A stretch of 60,989 bases of DNA from positions 1 to 60,989 of the forward strand of contig CAMJHM010000007.1 in assembly GCA_946405515.1 (NCBI GenBank), read 5' to 3'. The position numbers were made by a program, and so were the translations under genes. Source of the DNA: an uncultured Fibrobacter sp. (GTDB lineage Bacteria; Fibrobacterota; Fibrobacteria; Fibrobacterales; Fibrobacteraceae). Under the pieces are notes generated by a model. That model searched no databases, was not told the origin of the DNA, and saw nothing but the letters and a program-made list of their open reading frames with translations. The stretch's first letter is position 1, and every line of letters begins with the position of its first letter. Shown one piece after another: positions 47,271 to 56,291 of the stretch.

Positions 47271-48670
47271 CCGAACCTCCTCGTAAAGAAGGTAAATATG
47301 CGTCCCACTTTGCGAACCGCACGGAAGAACTTCGAATCACCCGAGAAACGGTCACGGACCATCGCTATCGTGATAAATATGCCGAAGGCGCCAATGATGA
47401 TGTTCGGGGCCCACATGGCCAATTCCGGCGAAATAATGAGGCGGTCAGCCAAGTTTTCGCCACCGATGAGACAAACCCAAAATATGACAAAGAACGCGAG
47501 ACTATAGATGATACCCGTACCAATCCCCCCCTTGCGGGCCATAATTCCCAGCGGGGCTCCAATGAGGATAAAGACCAAACAAGCAGCCGACGTGCTGAAT
47601 TTCTTGTGAATTTCAACAAGATATTGTGCAGAACGTTTCTTTTCTGATTCCATTCGCCCGTACAGGCGTTCTGTTGTTCTGAGCACCGACATCTCGGACA
47701 TACGGAGTTTAGTGAGGGAACGTCGGACCTTGCTGGAATCGTCGGCCTCATACGAAGACTTTACTTCGGACGGAACAATCGTGTCGAGTTCCAAGCGAGT
47801 CCGTAACTCATGCAGGGAGGAGAGTCTGCGCTCCTTTGCTTCGATAAAGGCGGTATCGTACCGGGCCTCGGCATCGTGAACCACGTCGAGCATCATCTCG
47901 ACAGGCATTTCACGGTCACTCCTGTAACTGCGGCTACGGCGTTCAAGACGGTCGTCCACGTTCTTGAGGGCCAGGTCCTGTGCAAAGAACCTTATACGGA
48001 AATAGTTGCTAGGGTCGTCGGCATCGACAACATGAGTTTCTCCACTACGGAGTTTGAACATCAAGGTAGCGCCGTTATCGACATATTCCATCGAAGCGCT
48101 GTCGGCATACACAATTCGCGGTGGGCCCTTGTGTTCCAGTTCAAAAACTTGAATTCCATAAAGCGTTCCCGACGACGGGTCAATGCGGCTCACCCAGAGC
48201 TGGACATCTGGGAACTGCGTGATCAACTTGCCAGCATCGATAAACACATGCGGCTTTTTTCGGGATACGGCGTTCATCAATTCGACGGAACGGTGATTCG
48301 CCTCGGGAAGCACCCAGTTGTTGAACAACATCAGGAGGACCGAGAGCAACATACCCACGATAAAAACAGGACGAATCAAAGATACCGGAGAAACACCAGC
48401 CGCCTTTACAGCGGTAATTTCCTGATCTCCCGACATACGTCCAAACGCCATGAGGCACGACACAAGAACAGCCATCGGGATAGAGAGCGACAACATCCAA
48501 GCGAGGTTCAAGACGAAAATTTCAAGAACCGTCGAAGCCGGAAGCCCCTTCGAAAGGACATTGTCCAATATTTTGACAAGAAAATCGACTACGAACAAAA
48601 ACGTAATGCCGAAAAGTGACGCCAGGAAGGGCGCAATCAGCTCTTTCAACACATAGCGGACTAAAATCAT
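47267..48670 (-). CDS. lptF: LPS export permease subunit LptF (YjgP/YjgQ family)
   Basis: A 467-residue paralogue of the next gene, starting MILVRYVLKELIAPFLAS with the usual amphipathic helix and first membrane span. It has the conserved FGRMSGDQEITAVKAAGVSP loop that contacts the ATPase and NNWVLPEANHRSVEL. The periplasmic part is about 100 residues longer than in typical LptF, with a charged helical insert (SRSYRSDREMPVEMMLDVV through KERRLSSLHELRTRLEL, about 240-340). It is divergent from bamD across 63 bp. Confidence 0.86.
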   Translation of the reverse strand: MILVRYVLKELIAPFLASLFGITFLFVVDFLVKILDNVLSKGLPASTVLEIFVLNLAWMLSLSIPMAVLVSCLMAFGRMSGDQEITAVKAAGVSPVSLIRPVFIVGMLLSVLLMLFNNWVLPEANHRSVELMNAVSRKKPHVFIDAGKLITQFPDVQLWVSRIDPSSGTLYGIQVFELEHKGPPRIVYADSASMEYVDNGATLMFKLRSGETHVVDADDPSNYFRIRFFAQDLALKNVDDRLERRSRSYRSDREMPVEMMLDVVHDAEARYDTAFIEAKERRLSSLHELRTRLELDTIVPSEVKSSYEADDSSKVRRSLTKLRMSEMSVLRTTERLYGRMESEKKRSAQYLVEIHKKFSTSAACLVFILIGAPLGIMARKGGIGTGIIYSLAFFVIFWVCLIGGENLADRLIISPELAMWAPNIIIGAFGIFITIAMVRDRFSGDSKFFRAVRKVGRIFTFFTRRFG

Positions 48671-48689
48671 TTTTCTGTCGGTCTTCTTT

Positions 48690-48717
48690 TTGCTACTTTA
48701 CATCCAAAAAGTAGAAT
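48690..48717 (+). promoter_or_regulatory. Probable promoter of the bamD operon
   Basis: TTGCTA (48690-48695), 16 bp, TAGAAT (48712-48717) in the 63-bp divergent gap. The leader would be very short (about 10 nt) and A-rich, without a strong Shine-Dalgarno. Confidence 0.45.
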
Positions 48718-48733
48718 TAACCAAAGAAAAAAA

Positions 48734-49585
48734 ATGACCATATTTAAAAAGTGTACCCTCTTCTTCACGTTTTTCTTCTGCGCAGCGCTCCTAGTCGGTT
48801 GTGCCGGTTCGGGCAAAGACAAAAAGAGCCACACTGAATTTTGCCGCGAAAAATACGAGGTCGCCGAAGGCTTGTTCAAGAAGGGTAAGTACGGGCGTGC
48901 ACAAGACAAACTTGAAGACATTCTCTCCTTGTGCGCCGGTACGGGCTACCTAGAAAAGAGCCAATTTCTCCTTGCCGAAAGTTACTTCAATCTCGAAGAA
49001 TGGATCGAAGCCCGTGGAGAATACGGCAGTTTTGTACTGAATTTCCCCGGTTCCCCATTTGCAGAGATAGCGGCCTACCGTAAAGCCGTTTCGTCGTACA
49101 ACATGGAATTCAAGGTTTCCCGCGACGAGAGCAACACGACAACAGCAATGAAGGACTTTGAACGCTACCTGGACAGCTATCCTGAGACTCCGCTCCGTGA
49201 CTCGGTAAACTATTACTACGACCAACTCGTCGAACGTCTGGCCGAAAAAGAATTCCAGACGGCCCGCCTCTACATGCGCATGGACAAGCCCCAGGCCACA
49301 GTCATCTACCTGAAGGAATTCCTGACAACCTATCCCAAGTCCAAACGCAAGCAGGAATCCCTCTTCATGATTACAGAGGCCTACACCGAGCTGGACCAGT
49401 TTGATGCGGCCCGTTCGTACTTGGAAATTGCCCGCAACGACCTTGGCCAAGATGCGGATGTATTGAAAAAGATTGAAAAAACAGAAAAGAAAATTGCGAA
49501 GGCCGAAGCCAAATTCGAGAAAAAGCTGAAGAAAGACGCCGAGAAGAACCGCGTCCAAAAAGAAGAAAAGGAAATGACGAACTAG
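48734..49585 (+). CDS. bamD: BamD-like outer-membrane lipoprotein (TPR repeats)
   Basis: Periplasm-facing lipoprotein of the beta-barrel assembly machinery. A lipobox LLVGC puts the lipidated Cys at position 23. TPR-type helices follow (FCREKYEVAEGLFKKGKYGRA, FLLAESYFNLEEWIEARGEY, RKAVSSYNM) with PGSPFAEIAAYRKA, close to the BamD pattern YPxSpxaexA. At 283 residues it has the usual length plus a Lys/Glu-rich coiled tail (from about 245). It leads an operon with a beta-barrel protein, PHP phosphoesterase and rhomboid. Confidence 0.85.
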   Translation: MTIFKKCTLFFTFFFCAALLVGCAGSGKDKKSHTEFCREKYEVAEGLFKKGKYGRAQDKLEDILSLCAGTGYLEKSQFLLAESYFNLEEWIEARGEYGSFVLNFPGSPFAEIAAYRKAVSSYNMEFKVSRDESNTTTAMKDFERYLDSYPETPLRDSVNYYYDQLVERLAEKEFQTARLYMRMDKPQATVIYLKEFLTTYPKSKRKQESLFMITEAYTELDQFDAARSYLEIARNDLGQDADVLKKIEKTEKKIAKAEAKFEKKLKKDAEKNRVQKEEKEMTN

Positions 49586-49594
49586 GTTCGCAAA

Positions 49595-50770
49595 ATGAGA
49601 AGGCCGGAGTTTCTGAAGACTGTTCTCTACGTATTGCTCTTTGCGGCAATGGTCTTCGCCGATGCGGATAAAGTCGAACACGACAACGGGCGCATATCCA
49701 TATTCCTACAACCGGCAATCTCTTTTCTGGACTTTGGAGAACGCCAATACTTCCAAAATACCGTTGATACCATCTACAGAGAATTCTACAGCCAGGCCCT
49801 CACCGAAAGCGAATCGCTGACAGTCGCCAAGCAGGATTTTCAAAAGGTCAACTTTTGCTTCCCCATCAGCGGGGGGCTGCAATTTCAGCCTTTTCGGGAT
49901 AACTTTTTCAGCCTCGGGCTCTCGTTTGTTTACGACCACGAATCCGTCGTGCTCACAGATAGGAAAAACAAGAGCCATCATTACGAATACACCATACAGG
50001 GCATGCCACTGTTCTTGGAATATCGTCTTGCCATCCCTACTAACCTGATGTCCCTCACTGGGGAAAGTTTGTTCAGCGTTGCTGTCCGCTGGTACTGGGT
50101 ACTCCCCGGCACCGAAATATATTCAACCTGGGGAAAAATTGCAGCAGAAACACCCCTTTACGGCGGAGGATTCGGTTTCAGTATTGGCTACCTGATTACC
50201 AGCTGGAAGGGATTCAACGTATTTGGCGACATCGGTTACAGTTCTATCCCCGTCAGATCGAAAAAGAGTTTTGCAGACATCGTGCCAGACGGGCCAACAG
50301 ACAAAGCCAAGTGGAATGTCGGCGGTTTGCAACTGCAGATTCGCGTGGGCTTCAGCTTATGGGACTATCCCAAGATAGAACAAGACTCTACAGCTAGCGA
50401 TAGCAGCAAGGTCAAGAGTAAAGACAGCACCAAGACCGTCAAAGGCAAAGACGTAAAGGCAAGCAAGCCGACCGCAAAAACGGCCGATTCGACAACGGCC
50501 CCTGTAAATACAACGAAACAGACGGTCTCCGATACGACAGCCACCCCTGCGGATACAACGATAAAAGCTACGGTCGATACAACAGCCGCTCCCACCGATA
50601 CAACCGGAAAAATCACTGACACAACAGCAGTCACTGACACCACAAAGAAAGCGTCGATAGACACGGTGCCTCCCGCAACAACACCGAGCGCCCCTAGCGA
50701 ACCCAAGAAAGAGCCCAAGAAACAAGAAGAAAAGGCGACAGAAACCTCGACGAAAAACGCGGGGCCCTGA
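49595..50770 (+). CDS. Outer-membrane beta-barrel protein with Thr/Asp-rich tail
   Basis: A signal peptide (1-22, ending VFA) precedes about 240 residues of alternating amphipathic strands (FCFPISGGLQFQPF, FFSLGLSFVYDHE, VGGLQLQIRVGFSLWDY) that fit an 8-10-strand barrel. From about residue 265 the chain is low-complexity: Lys/Ser then repeated ADTT/TDTT units to the end. This is probably a periplasmic or surface extension. No family recognised. It begins 9 bp after bamD and its TGA overlaps the next ATG. Confidence 0.75.
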   Translation: MRRPEFLKTVLYVLLFAAMVFADADKVEHDNGRISIFLQPAISFLDFGERQYFQNTVDTIYREFYSQALTESESLTVAKQDFQKVNFCFPISGGLQFQPFRDNFFSLGLSFVYDHESVVLTDRKNKSHHYEYTIQGMPLFLEYRLAIPTNLMSLTGESLFSVAVRWYWVLPGTEIYSTWGKIAAETPLYGGGFGFSIGYLITSWKGFNVFGDIGYSSIPVRSKKSFADIVPDGPTDKAKWNVGGLQLQIRVGFSLWDYPKIEQDSTASDSSKVKSKDSTKTVKGKDVKASKPTAKTADSTTAPVNTTKQTVSDTTATPADTTIKATVDTTAAPTDTTGKITDTTAVTDTTKKASIDTVPPATTPSAPSEPKKEPKKQEEKATETSTKNAGP

Positions 50771-52476
50771 TGATTTTCGCACCTTGGGAAAAGCTGCATT
50801 ACGCAGAGACGCACTTCAAGTTCAAGTTGCCGTGGTCACTCCTGTACAGAGCATGGCCCGAAATCATTTTCGACATGGCATTCCAAGCGGTTCCCGGGGA
50901 AACACCCGTGCTCTGGATCGTTTTGCGCGACGCGAACCGCTTCCCCGTCACTCTGGAACAGGCCAAGGTAACCATCGCCGCACAGGATGCCCCCAGATCC
51001 GCATGGGATGTACGGGAGATTCAACTCAATATCGAAGCGACGCAACAATTTGAATTTCACCCGCTCCCCCTCGAAGGGGTTCAGCCGGGCCGCTACTGCA
51101 TTTATGCAGAAATCAAAGTAAAGCGAGCCTCCGACGGAAAGGGACGCACGTTCAAGCGCTGGAGTTTGCCGGGGCTACGAGCCGAACCGCTTACTTTGCA
51201 AGTGCTTTCCGAAGCGCTCCCCAAGGCGCCCGGATATGTCGCTGGCGAGATGCACTGCCACACACACTACTCCGCCGACCACGTAGAATTCGGCGCCACA
51301 CCCGAAGTTTTCCAGCAGGCGGCAAAAGCGGTCGGCCTCGATTTCGTGTGCTGCACGGACCACGCCTACGATTTTGCATTCACCGCCGAAGACTACACAC
51401 GCGAGGCCGAATCGCCCATGCCCAGGTTCCAGGCGCTCAGGGACGAGATTGCGGCGCTCCCGGAAAGCTACCCGCTGCTGCTCGCCGGCGAGGAGGTCTC
51501 TGCCGGTAACTCCAAGGGCGAAAACGTCCACATGACCGTCCTCGCTCCCGACGAATACCTGCCGGGCCTCGGCGACTGCGGGCGTTACTGGCTCGACAAC
51601 ATGCCCACCCGGAAAATCCTGGGACACCTTTCGGCAACAAAGGCGCACTGCTTCGCGGCCCATCCCATGCAACCGATGGGAATCATCGAGAAATTTGTAT
51701 TCCGTCGCGGCTACTGGAGCCACAAGGATTTGAACCTGGACGCGACGCACAAGATTCGCGGCATCCAGTTTTGGAACGGGATGCAAGACGAAGGGTTCAT
51801 GCTCGGACGGCAATGGTGGATTGACGAACTCGGCAAAGAAAACTATTTGCTCCCCATCGGCGGGAACGATGCACATGGTGACTTGAACGACACCACTGCA
51901 GTCGGGTTCCCGCTGTTTACGCTCAAGTATTCGAGAGACCACGTGTTCGGGAAAGTTCGGACGGTGGTGAAATTAGACGAGAGACGAGAGACGAGAGACG
52001 AGAGAAAAGTTGATTTAAACGAGAGACGAGAGACGAGAGACGAGAGAGAAGTTGATTTAGACGAGAGACGAGAGACGAGAGACGAGAGAGAAGTTGATTT
52101 AGACGAGAGACGAGAGGCCCGAGGCTCGGGGGAAGGGCTTTCGCTGGAGAGTTTGAACGAGGCGTTCGCGGGTGACAACTGCTACATTACCGACGGACCG
52201 GCGCTATGGTGGGAACGCGACGGCAAGCGCATTCATTTCCATGCTCGCTGCACAAACGACATGGGCGGCTGCTTCCGCTACATCCGCATTTTCGGCAGGA
52301 AGCGCAAACTCGATGGCAAGATAGCAGACAAGGAAGTCGTAGACATGCACAGCATGGTGCTTGCACGCGCCTCCTCCGACATCACGATGGACTTCGAAGA
52401 CTACGCCTACCTCCGCGCCGAATGCAAAACAGCGGACGGGCACTTCGCCTTGACCTCTGCGGCAAAGGTAGGTTAG
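50770..52476 (+). CDS. PHP-domain metal-dependent phosphoesterase-like protein, with repeat insertion
   Basis: A 568-residue protein of the CehA/McbA-type PHP group. The N-terminal 140 residues are a beta-rich domain. The metal site is visible as GEMHCHTHYSADH (about 158-170), CCTDHAYDF, ALLAGEEVS-type GEE, and GGNDAHGDLND near residue 365. The C-terminal part resumes as LSLESLNEAF and YITDGPALWW. Between them, residues about 402-450 are DERRETR-type repeats encoded by the DNA repeat at 51973-52117, absent from what I know of the family. The reaction is presumed phosphoester hydrolysis; the substrate is unknown. Start overlaps the previous stop (TGATG). Confidence 0.83.
   Translation: MIFAPWEKLHYAETHFKFKLPWSLLYRAWPEIIFDMAFQAVPGETPVLWIVLRDANRFPVTLEQAKVTIAAQDAPRSAWDVREIQLNIEATQQFEFHPLPLEGVQPGRYCIYAEIKVKRASDGKGRTFKRWSLPGLRAEPLTLQVLSEALPKAPGYVAGEMHCHTHYSADHVEFGATPEVFQQAAKAVGLDFVCCTDHAYDFAFTAEDYTREAESPMPRFQALRDEIAALPESYPLLLAGEEVSAGNSKGENVHMTVLAPDEYLPGLGDCGRYWLDNMPTRKILGHLSATKAHCFAAHPMQPMGIIEKFVFRRGYWSHKDLNLDATHKIRGIQFWNGMQDEGFMLGRQWWIDELGKENYLLPIGGNDAHGDLNDTTAVGFPLFTLKYSRDHVFGKVRTVVKLDERRETRDERKVDLNERRETRDEREVDLDERRETRDEREVDLDERREARGSGEGLSLESLNEAFAGDNCYITDGPALWWERDGKRIHFHARCTNDMGGCFRYIRIFGRKRKLDGKIADKEVVDMHSMVLARASSDITMDFEDYAYLRAECKTADGHFALTSAAKVG
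51973..52117 (+). repeat. 42-bp tandem repeat built of heptamers, inside the PHP gene
   Basis: Three full 42-bp units (51973-52014, 52015-52056, 52057-52098) and part of a fourth. Each holds four 7-bp GACGAGA steps plus a GAAGTTGATTTA-like spacer. Since 42 is a multiple of 3, the frame is kept and each unit encodes 14 residues. The end (GCCCGAGGCTCGGGG) resembles the heptamers at 19594. Confidence 0.92.
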
Positions 52477-52477
52477 C

Positions 52478-53488
52478 ATGTCCAGATTCATGAGTCCCAT
52501 GGTCAGGCGCAGGCCCACAGAACCGCAGCCGACGCCCGAGGCACAACCGATTACAGCACAACCGGCCACAACAGAACCAGCCGCAGAGCAAACAATTGCA
52601 GCACAACCAGCAGAAGAAGAGCTCGAGCCCACCGAAATTCGCATCAGCGAAGGCGGTTACAAACAAATTCGCGACGAAAGTCTTGTTCTTTTGTCACAAG
52701 GAATTTCGCACCGGCTGGAGCACTCCCCCGACGGGCCCTTCCAGATATTCGTCGAACTCGACGACCAAAAGCGCGCACGTTTTCAAATCAGGCTATACCA
52801 CCGCGAAAACCCACCAAGGGAAGTCAACGCACCACTCCCGCTCAAAGCAAGTTTCCAACCCATCTGGGTCTTACTTGTTCCGACGGTCGTTACATTGATC
52901 CAGTTCTCCGGCATCATTCCCGGCATCGAAAGCGAAGGCCTTTCCGATGCAGACAAAGTCATGAACGGGCAATGGTGGCGCTGCATCACGGCACTCACAC
53001 TGCACGGAGATTCAAGGCACCTCGGAGGCAACCTGCTCACGGGCTACCTCGTGCTTAGCATGATGAGCTACAGAATTTCTCTCGCGAAAGTGGTCCCGTT
53101 CCTCGCCGTATCAAGCGCACTAGCGAACTTCTGCGTCGCAGCAACTGTCCAGACGGACTTCCGCAGTCTCGGTTTTTCCACGTTCGTATTTGCCGCCATC
53201 GGCGCACTCTCCGTGATGGAATTCCGCCTGATGCCCAAGGAGAGTCACGGGCTGCTGCGCCGGTTCGCGCCCCTTTGCGGAGCGGCCTCGCTCGCCACGT
53301 TTGTCGGGCTCGGCGAACACGCCGACATCCTCGCCCACCTGTACGGGTTCATCGCGGGGCTCCTGTGCGGGTTCATCCCGAACAAGAAGAGTTTGCGCTG
53401 GGGAGCACCGGTCGTGGCATCGGACATTTTCTGGATTGTCGGCTACTACGCCATCTTTGTTATCGGCTGGGCGTTCGCCCACCAGTAA
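52478..53488 (+). CDS. Rhomboid-family intramembrane serine protease
   Basis: A 336-residue inner-membrane protein. Residues 11-55 are Pro/Thr/Glu/Gln-rich, then a small soluble domain (about 55-115), then six hydrophobic helices. Rhomboid signatures: NGQWWRCITALTLHGDSRHLG with His181 and Asn185, catalytic Ser234 in LGFSTFVFAAIG (the usual GxSG has T instead of the last G), and catalytic His287 in AHLYGFIAG. The dyad is thus intact. It starts 1 bp after the PHP gene and ends the bamD operon. Confidence 0.85.
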   Translation: MSRFMSPMVRRRPTEPQPTPEAQPITAQPATTEPAAEQTIAAQPAEEELEPTEIRISEGGYKQIRDESLVLLSQGISHRLEHSPDGPFQIFVELDDQKRARFQIRLYHRENPPREVNAPLPLKASFQPIWVLLVPTVVTLIQFSGIIPGIESEGLSDADKVMNGQWWRCITALTLHGDSRHLGGNLLTGYLVLSMMSYRISLAKVVPFLAVSSALANFCVAATVQTDFRSLGFSTFVFAAIGALSVMEFRLMPKESHGLLRRFAPLCGAASLATFVGLGEHADILAHLYGFIAGLLCGFIPNKKSLRWGAPVVASDIFWIVGYYAIFVIGWAFAHQ

Positions 53489-53497
53489 TCCAAAAAC

Positions 53498-53525
53498 AAA
53501 AAAATTCCCCGGCATAACCGGGGAA
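53498..53525 (-). terminator. Terminator of the YfgM-like gene
   Basis: Perfect 8-bp stem TTCCCCGG/CCGGGGAA; the T-run is on the minus strand (GGGGAATTTTTTTG), so it serves the 53548 gene. On the plus strand only A's follow. Confidence 0.8.
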
Positions 53526-53547
53526 AAATCGTAAACGTTTTCGGGAA

Positions 53548-54231
53548 TTACTTTCCGAGGAACTTGGACGCTTTGTCAGCGAACTGCTGGTTATCGCCGT
53601 AGACCTTGAGGATGCGTTCGGCAGTAGCCTTGGCCTTGTCAGCCTGGCCCAACTTGTCGTAAACGAGCGTGAGCTTCCACATGGCGTCGGCGACCATCGG
53701 AGTTTCGTCCACCGGTTCGTCCTTTTCGTAACGATCCTGGAGGTCACCCGTACGCTTGCCGAATTCACCCACAAACTTTTCGAGGAGACCGGCAGCGGCG
53801 GTGTAGTCACCCTTTTCCATCTTCACAGAAGCGATACCATGCATGGCGGCAGAACGGACCAGGGCAGAAGAACCAGCATTGTCAAGAGCCTTCTGGAACA
53901 GGGACTCAGCAGCATCGAAGTCGTTGTTTTCGTACTTGATGTTTGCGCTGTAGAGAGCGGCCTTGGCCAAGGCGAGGCCTTCGAGCTTGCCAGAGTTCAT
54001 CTTGGATTCGAACTCAGCCAAAGCGCTGTCCTTTTCGCCAGCATAGAGGTAAGTCATACCGAGACCGAGATTTTCGGCCTGGGCATCGAGAGCGCCCTGG
54101 CGGTATTCCTTATATTGCACAACACCCACGACGATGGCCATGATGACGACCAAGACGATAGCGAGCTTTGTACCGTGGGTAACAAAAAATTCCTTGAGTT
54201 CGGAGTTATTGGTAGTAGATTCGTTAGCCAT
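53548..54231 (-). CDS. YfgM-like membrane-anchored TPR protein
   Basis: A 227-residue protein: short cytoplasmic start, one membrane helix (about 22-41, LAIVLVVIMAIVVGVVQ), then TPR-like helices (GLGMTYLYAGEKDSALAEFE, AKAALYSANIKYENNDFDAAE, MHGIASVKMEKGDYTAAAGLL). This matches the TPR_21/YfgM pattern of inner-membrane ancillary proteins near the Sec translocon. I start at MANEST (54231); the frame extends further upstream but runs into the tRNA-Thr promoter region. Shine-Dalgarno is weak. Confidence 0.78.
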   Translation of the reverse strand: MANESTTNNSELKEFFVTHGTKLAIVLVVIMAIVVGVVQYKEYRQGALDAQAENLGLGMTYLYAGEKDSALAEFESKMNSGKLEGLALAKAALYSANIKYENNDFDAAESLFQKALDNAGSSALVRSAAMHGIASVKMEKGDYTAAAGLLEKFVGEFGKRTGDLQDRYEKDEPVDETPMVADAMWKLTLVYDKLGQADKAKATAERILKVYGDNQQFADKASKFLGK

Positions 54232-54297
54232 AATAGACGTCCATTTTAAAATTTGTGACCCAATCATAGAAAAAAAAAGTTCCTTTGTCAGCCAATC

Positions 54298-54326
54298 TTG
54301 ACAAAAGGGAGCCTTATTACTAACTT
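54298..54326 (+). promoter_or_regulatory. Promoter of tRNA-Thr
   Basis: TTGACA (54298-54303), 17 bp, TAACTT (54321-54326), with the tRNA beginning 13 bp after the -10. Confidence 0.8.
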
Positions 54327-54338
54327 TTGCCCCGCTAT

Positions 54339-54411
54339 GCCACTCTAGCTCAGCTGGTAGAGCAGCTGATTCGTAATCAGCAGGTCGGCAGTTCAAATCT
54401 GCTGGGTGGCT
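54339..54411 (+). tRNA. tRNA-Thr(CGT)
   Basis: Cloverleaf complete: acceptor GCCACTC with GGGTGGC (one G-U), D arm GCTC/GAGC, anticodon stem GCTGA/TCAGC with loop TTCGTAA (anticodon CGT at 54372-54374), T loop TTCAAAT. CCA is not encoded. Confidence 0.95.
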
Positions 54412-54416
54412 CGAAA

Positions 54417-54453
54417 GCCCCGATTCCGCTACGGAATCGGGGTTTTTATTTTT
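54417..54453 (+). terminator. Terminator of tRNA-Thr
   Basis: Perfect 11-bp stem (54418-54428 with 54432-54442), 3-nt loop, then TTTTTATTTTT. Confidence 0.92.
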
Positions 54454-54504
54454 CACGTCTGCAACACTAAACACCGAGCACTTTTTTTTCTAAATTTGGC
54501 GCCT

Positions 54505-56283
54505 ATGAATCCGAATGGCGCCATTATTGTACAGAGCAACCTCGAAATCATGGTCGAGGTCGATGCCCCCTCCTACGAAGCAGCACGCGACGCGATAGCC
54601 CCCTTTACCGAACTCGTCAAGAGCCCGGAACACCTGCATACTTACAAAATATCGCACTTAAGCCTCTGGAACGCAGCCGCAACCGGACTGCGCGCACCGG
54701 ACGTCATCGAACGCCTCGAAAGCCAGAGCCGTTACCCCATCCCGCAGACGGTCATCACGGAAGTCGAAGACTACATGGCCCGCTACGGCCTCCTGCGCCT
54801 CAAGAAAGACGGCGACAGACTGATTATCGAATCCGACGACCAGTACATGTTCACCGAAATATGCAAGCTCAAGGAAGTCGAACCGTTCGTCATCGAATTC
54901 CTCGGTGACACCAGTGCTATCGTGGACCCGGAACGCCGCGGTCACCTCAAGATGGCCCTCACCAACGCCGGGTTCCCTGTAGAGGACCTCGCCGGCTACA
55001 CCGTGGGCGACCCGCTGCCCATCCACCTGCGCGAGACGACGCTCAGCGGCAAGAAGTTCGAACTCCGCGACTACCAGAAAGAAGCCGCCCAAGTGTTCTA
55101 TGCGAGCGGTTCCGAAAAGGGCGGTTCGGGCGTCATCGTGCTCCCTTGCGGTTCGGGTAAGACCGTCATCGGCCTTGCAACGATGGCCTTAGTACAAACG
55201 AAGACTTTGATCCTCACTCCGAACATTTCGGCCTCGCGCCAGTGGATCCGCGAAATTTGCGACAAGACGGACCTCACCATCGACCAGGTGAAAGAATACT
55301 CCGGCGAAGTCAAGGAAATCGGCCCCGTGACCGTGGCCACCTACCAGATTTTGACCCAGCGCAAGCGCGCGAAGAAAGCGGAAAACGAAAAGCCCGAAAC
55401 CGAGCTCGACGACTTTTCTGACGAAGAAGTCAAAAAGGAACTCGCGAACTTCCCGCTGTTCAGCCAGCAGAAGTGGGGTCTCATGATTTACGACGAGGTA
55501 CACCTGTTGCCCGCGCCCGTGTTCCGCCTGAGTACCGAAATGCAGGCCACGCGCCGCCTCGGCCTCACCGCGACGCTCGTCCGCGAAGACCACAAGGAAA
55601 CCGAAGTATTCAGCCTTATCGGCCCCAAGAAGTACGACATCCCGTGGCGCATATTGGAAGCCCAGGGCTGGATCGCCACCGCCGACTGTAACGAAATCCG
55701 CATCCCGATGGAAGCCGAACTCAAGATGAAGTATGCGCTTGCACCGGTGCGCGAAAAGATTACGCTTGCCTCCACAAACCCCGAGAAAACGGACATCGTG
55801 GAACGTCTGCTCAAGTACTTTGACAAGCCCGACGACCGCGTACTCATCATCGGCCAGTACATCGACCAGCTCGAATCGCTCTCCAAGGAACTCGACATCC
55901 CGCTCATCACGGGCAAGACTCCGAACAAGGACCGCGAAAAGTTGTACGCAGCCTTCCGCGACGGGAGCCTCAAGAACCTCATGGTCTCCAAAGTCGGCAA
56001 CTTCGCCATCGACCTGCCCGACGCAAACGTGCTCATCCAGATTTCGGGTACGTTCGGCAGCCGCCAAGAAGAAGCCCAGCGCCTCGGCCGCGTGCTGCGC
56101 CCCAAGAGCGACGGCGGTGCCGCGCACTTCTACAGCATCGTGACGCAAGATTCCAAGGAACAGGAATTCGCGATGAACCGCCAGCTGTTCCTCACCGAGC
56201 AGGGCTACGCCTACAAGATTATCAAGCGCGGCGACTGGGACATCCTCGCACGCACGCCTGAGGAATTGGCGGCGAGACAGTAG
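54505..56283 (+). CDS. Bacterial XPB-type DNA helicase
   Basis: A superfamily 2 3'-5' helicase of 592 residues, starting at MNPNGAIIVQ. Residues about 1-180 form the N-terminal region typical of XPB/Ssl2 (helicase_C-type damage-recognition fold). Walker A is LPCGSGKT (213-220) and motif II is DEVH (330-333). The XPB-specific RED triad is at 360-362 in TATLVRED. Motif VI is AQRLGRVLRPK near residue 530, followed by an XPB-like C-terminal end. Bacterial XPB pairs with the nuclease Bax1 in some species; no Bax1 is next to it here. The role is presumed DNA repair. No obvious operon partner. Confidence 0.92.
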   Translation: MNPNGAIIVQSNLEIMVEVDAPSYEAARDAIAPFTELVKSPEHLHTYKISHLSLWNAAATGLRAPDVIERLESQSRYPIPQTVITEVEDYMARYGLLRLKKDGDRLIIESDDQYMFTEICKLKEVEPFVIEFLGDTSAIVDPERRGHLKMALTNAGFPVEDLAGYTVGDPLPIHLRETTLSGKKFELRDYQKEAAQVFYASGSEKGGSGVIVLPCGSGKTVIGLATMALVQTKTLILTPNISASRQWIREICDKTDLTIDQVKEYSGEVKEIGPVTVATYQILTQRKRAKKAENEKPETELDDFSDEEVKKELANFPLFSQQKWGLMIYDEVHLLPAPVFRLSTEMQATRRLGLTATLVREDHKETEVFSLIGPKKYDIPWRILEAQGWIATADCNEIRIPMEAELKMKYALAPVREKITLASTNPEKTDIVERLLKYFDKPDDRVLIIGQYIDQLESLSKELDIPLITGKTPNKDREKLYAAFRDGSLKNLMVSKVGNFAIDLPDANVLIQISGTFGSRQEEAQRLGRVLRPKSDGGAAHFYSIVTQDSKEQEFAMNRQLFLTEQGYAYKIIKRGDWDILARTPEELAARQ

Positions 56284-56291
56284 GAAAAGTT

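Noticed and set aside
53498..53525. Hairpin as the terminator of the rhomboid gene (plus strand)
   Set aside because: The T-run is only on the minus strand; on the plus strand A's follow the stem, so it serves the YfgM-like gene.
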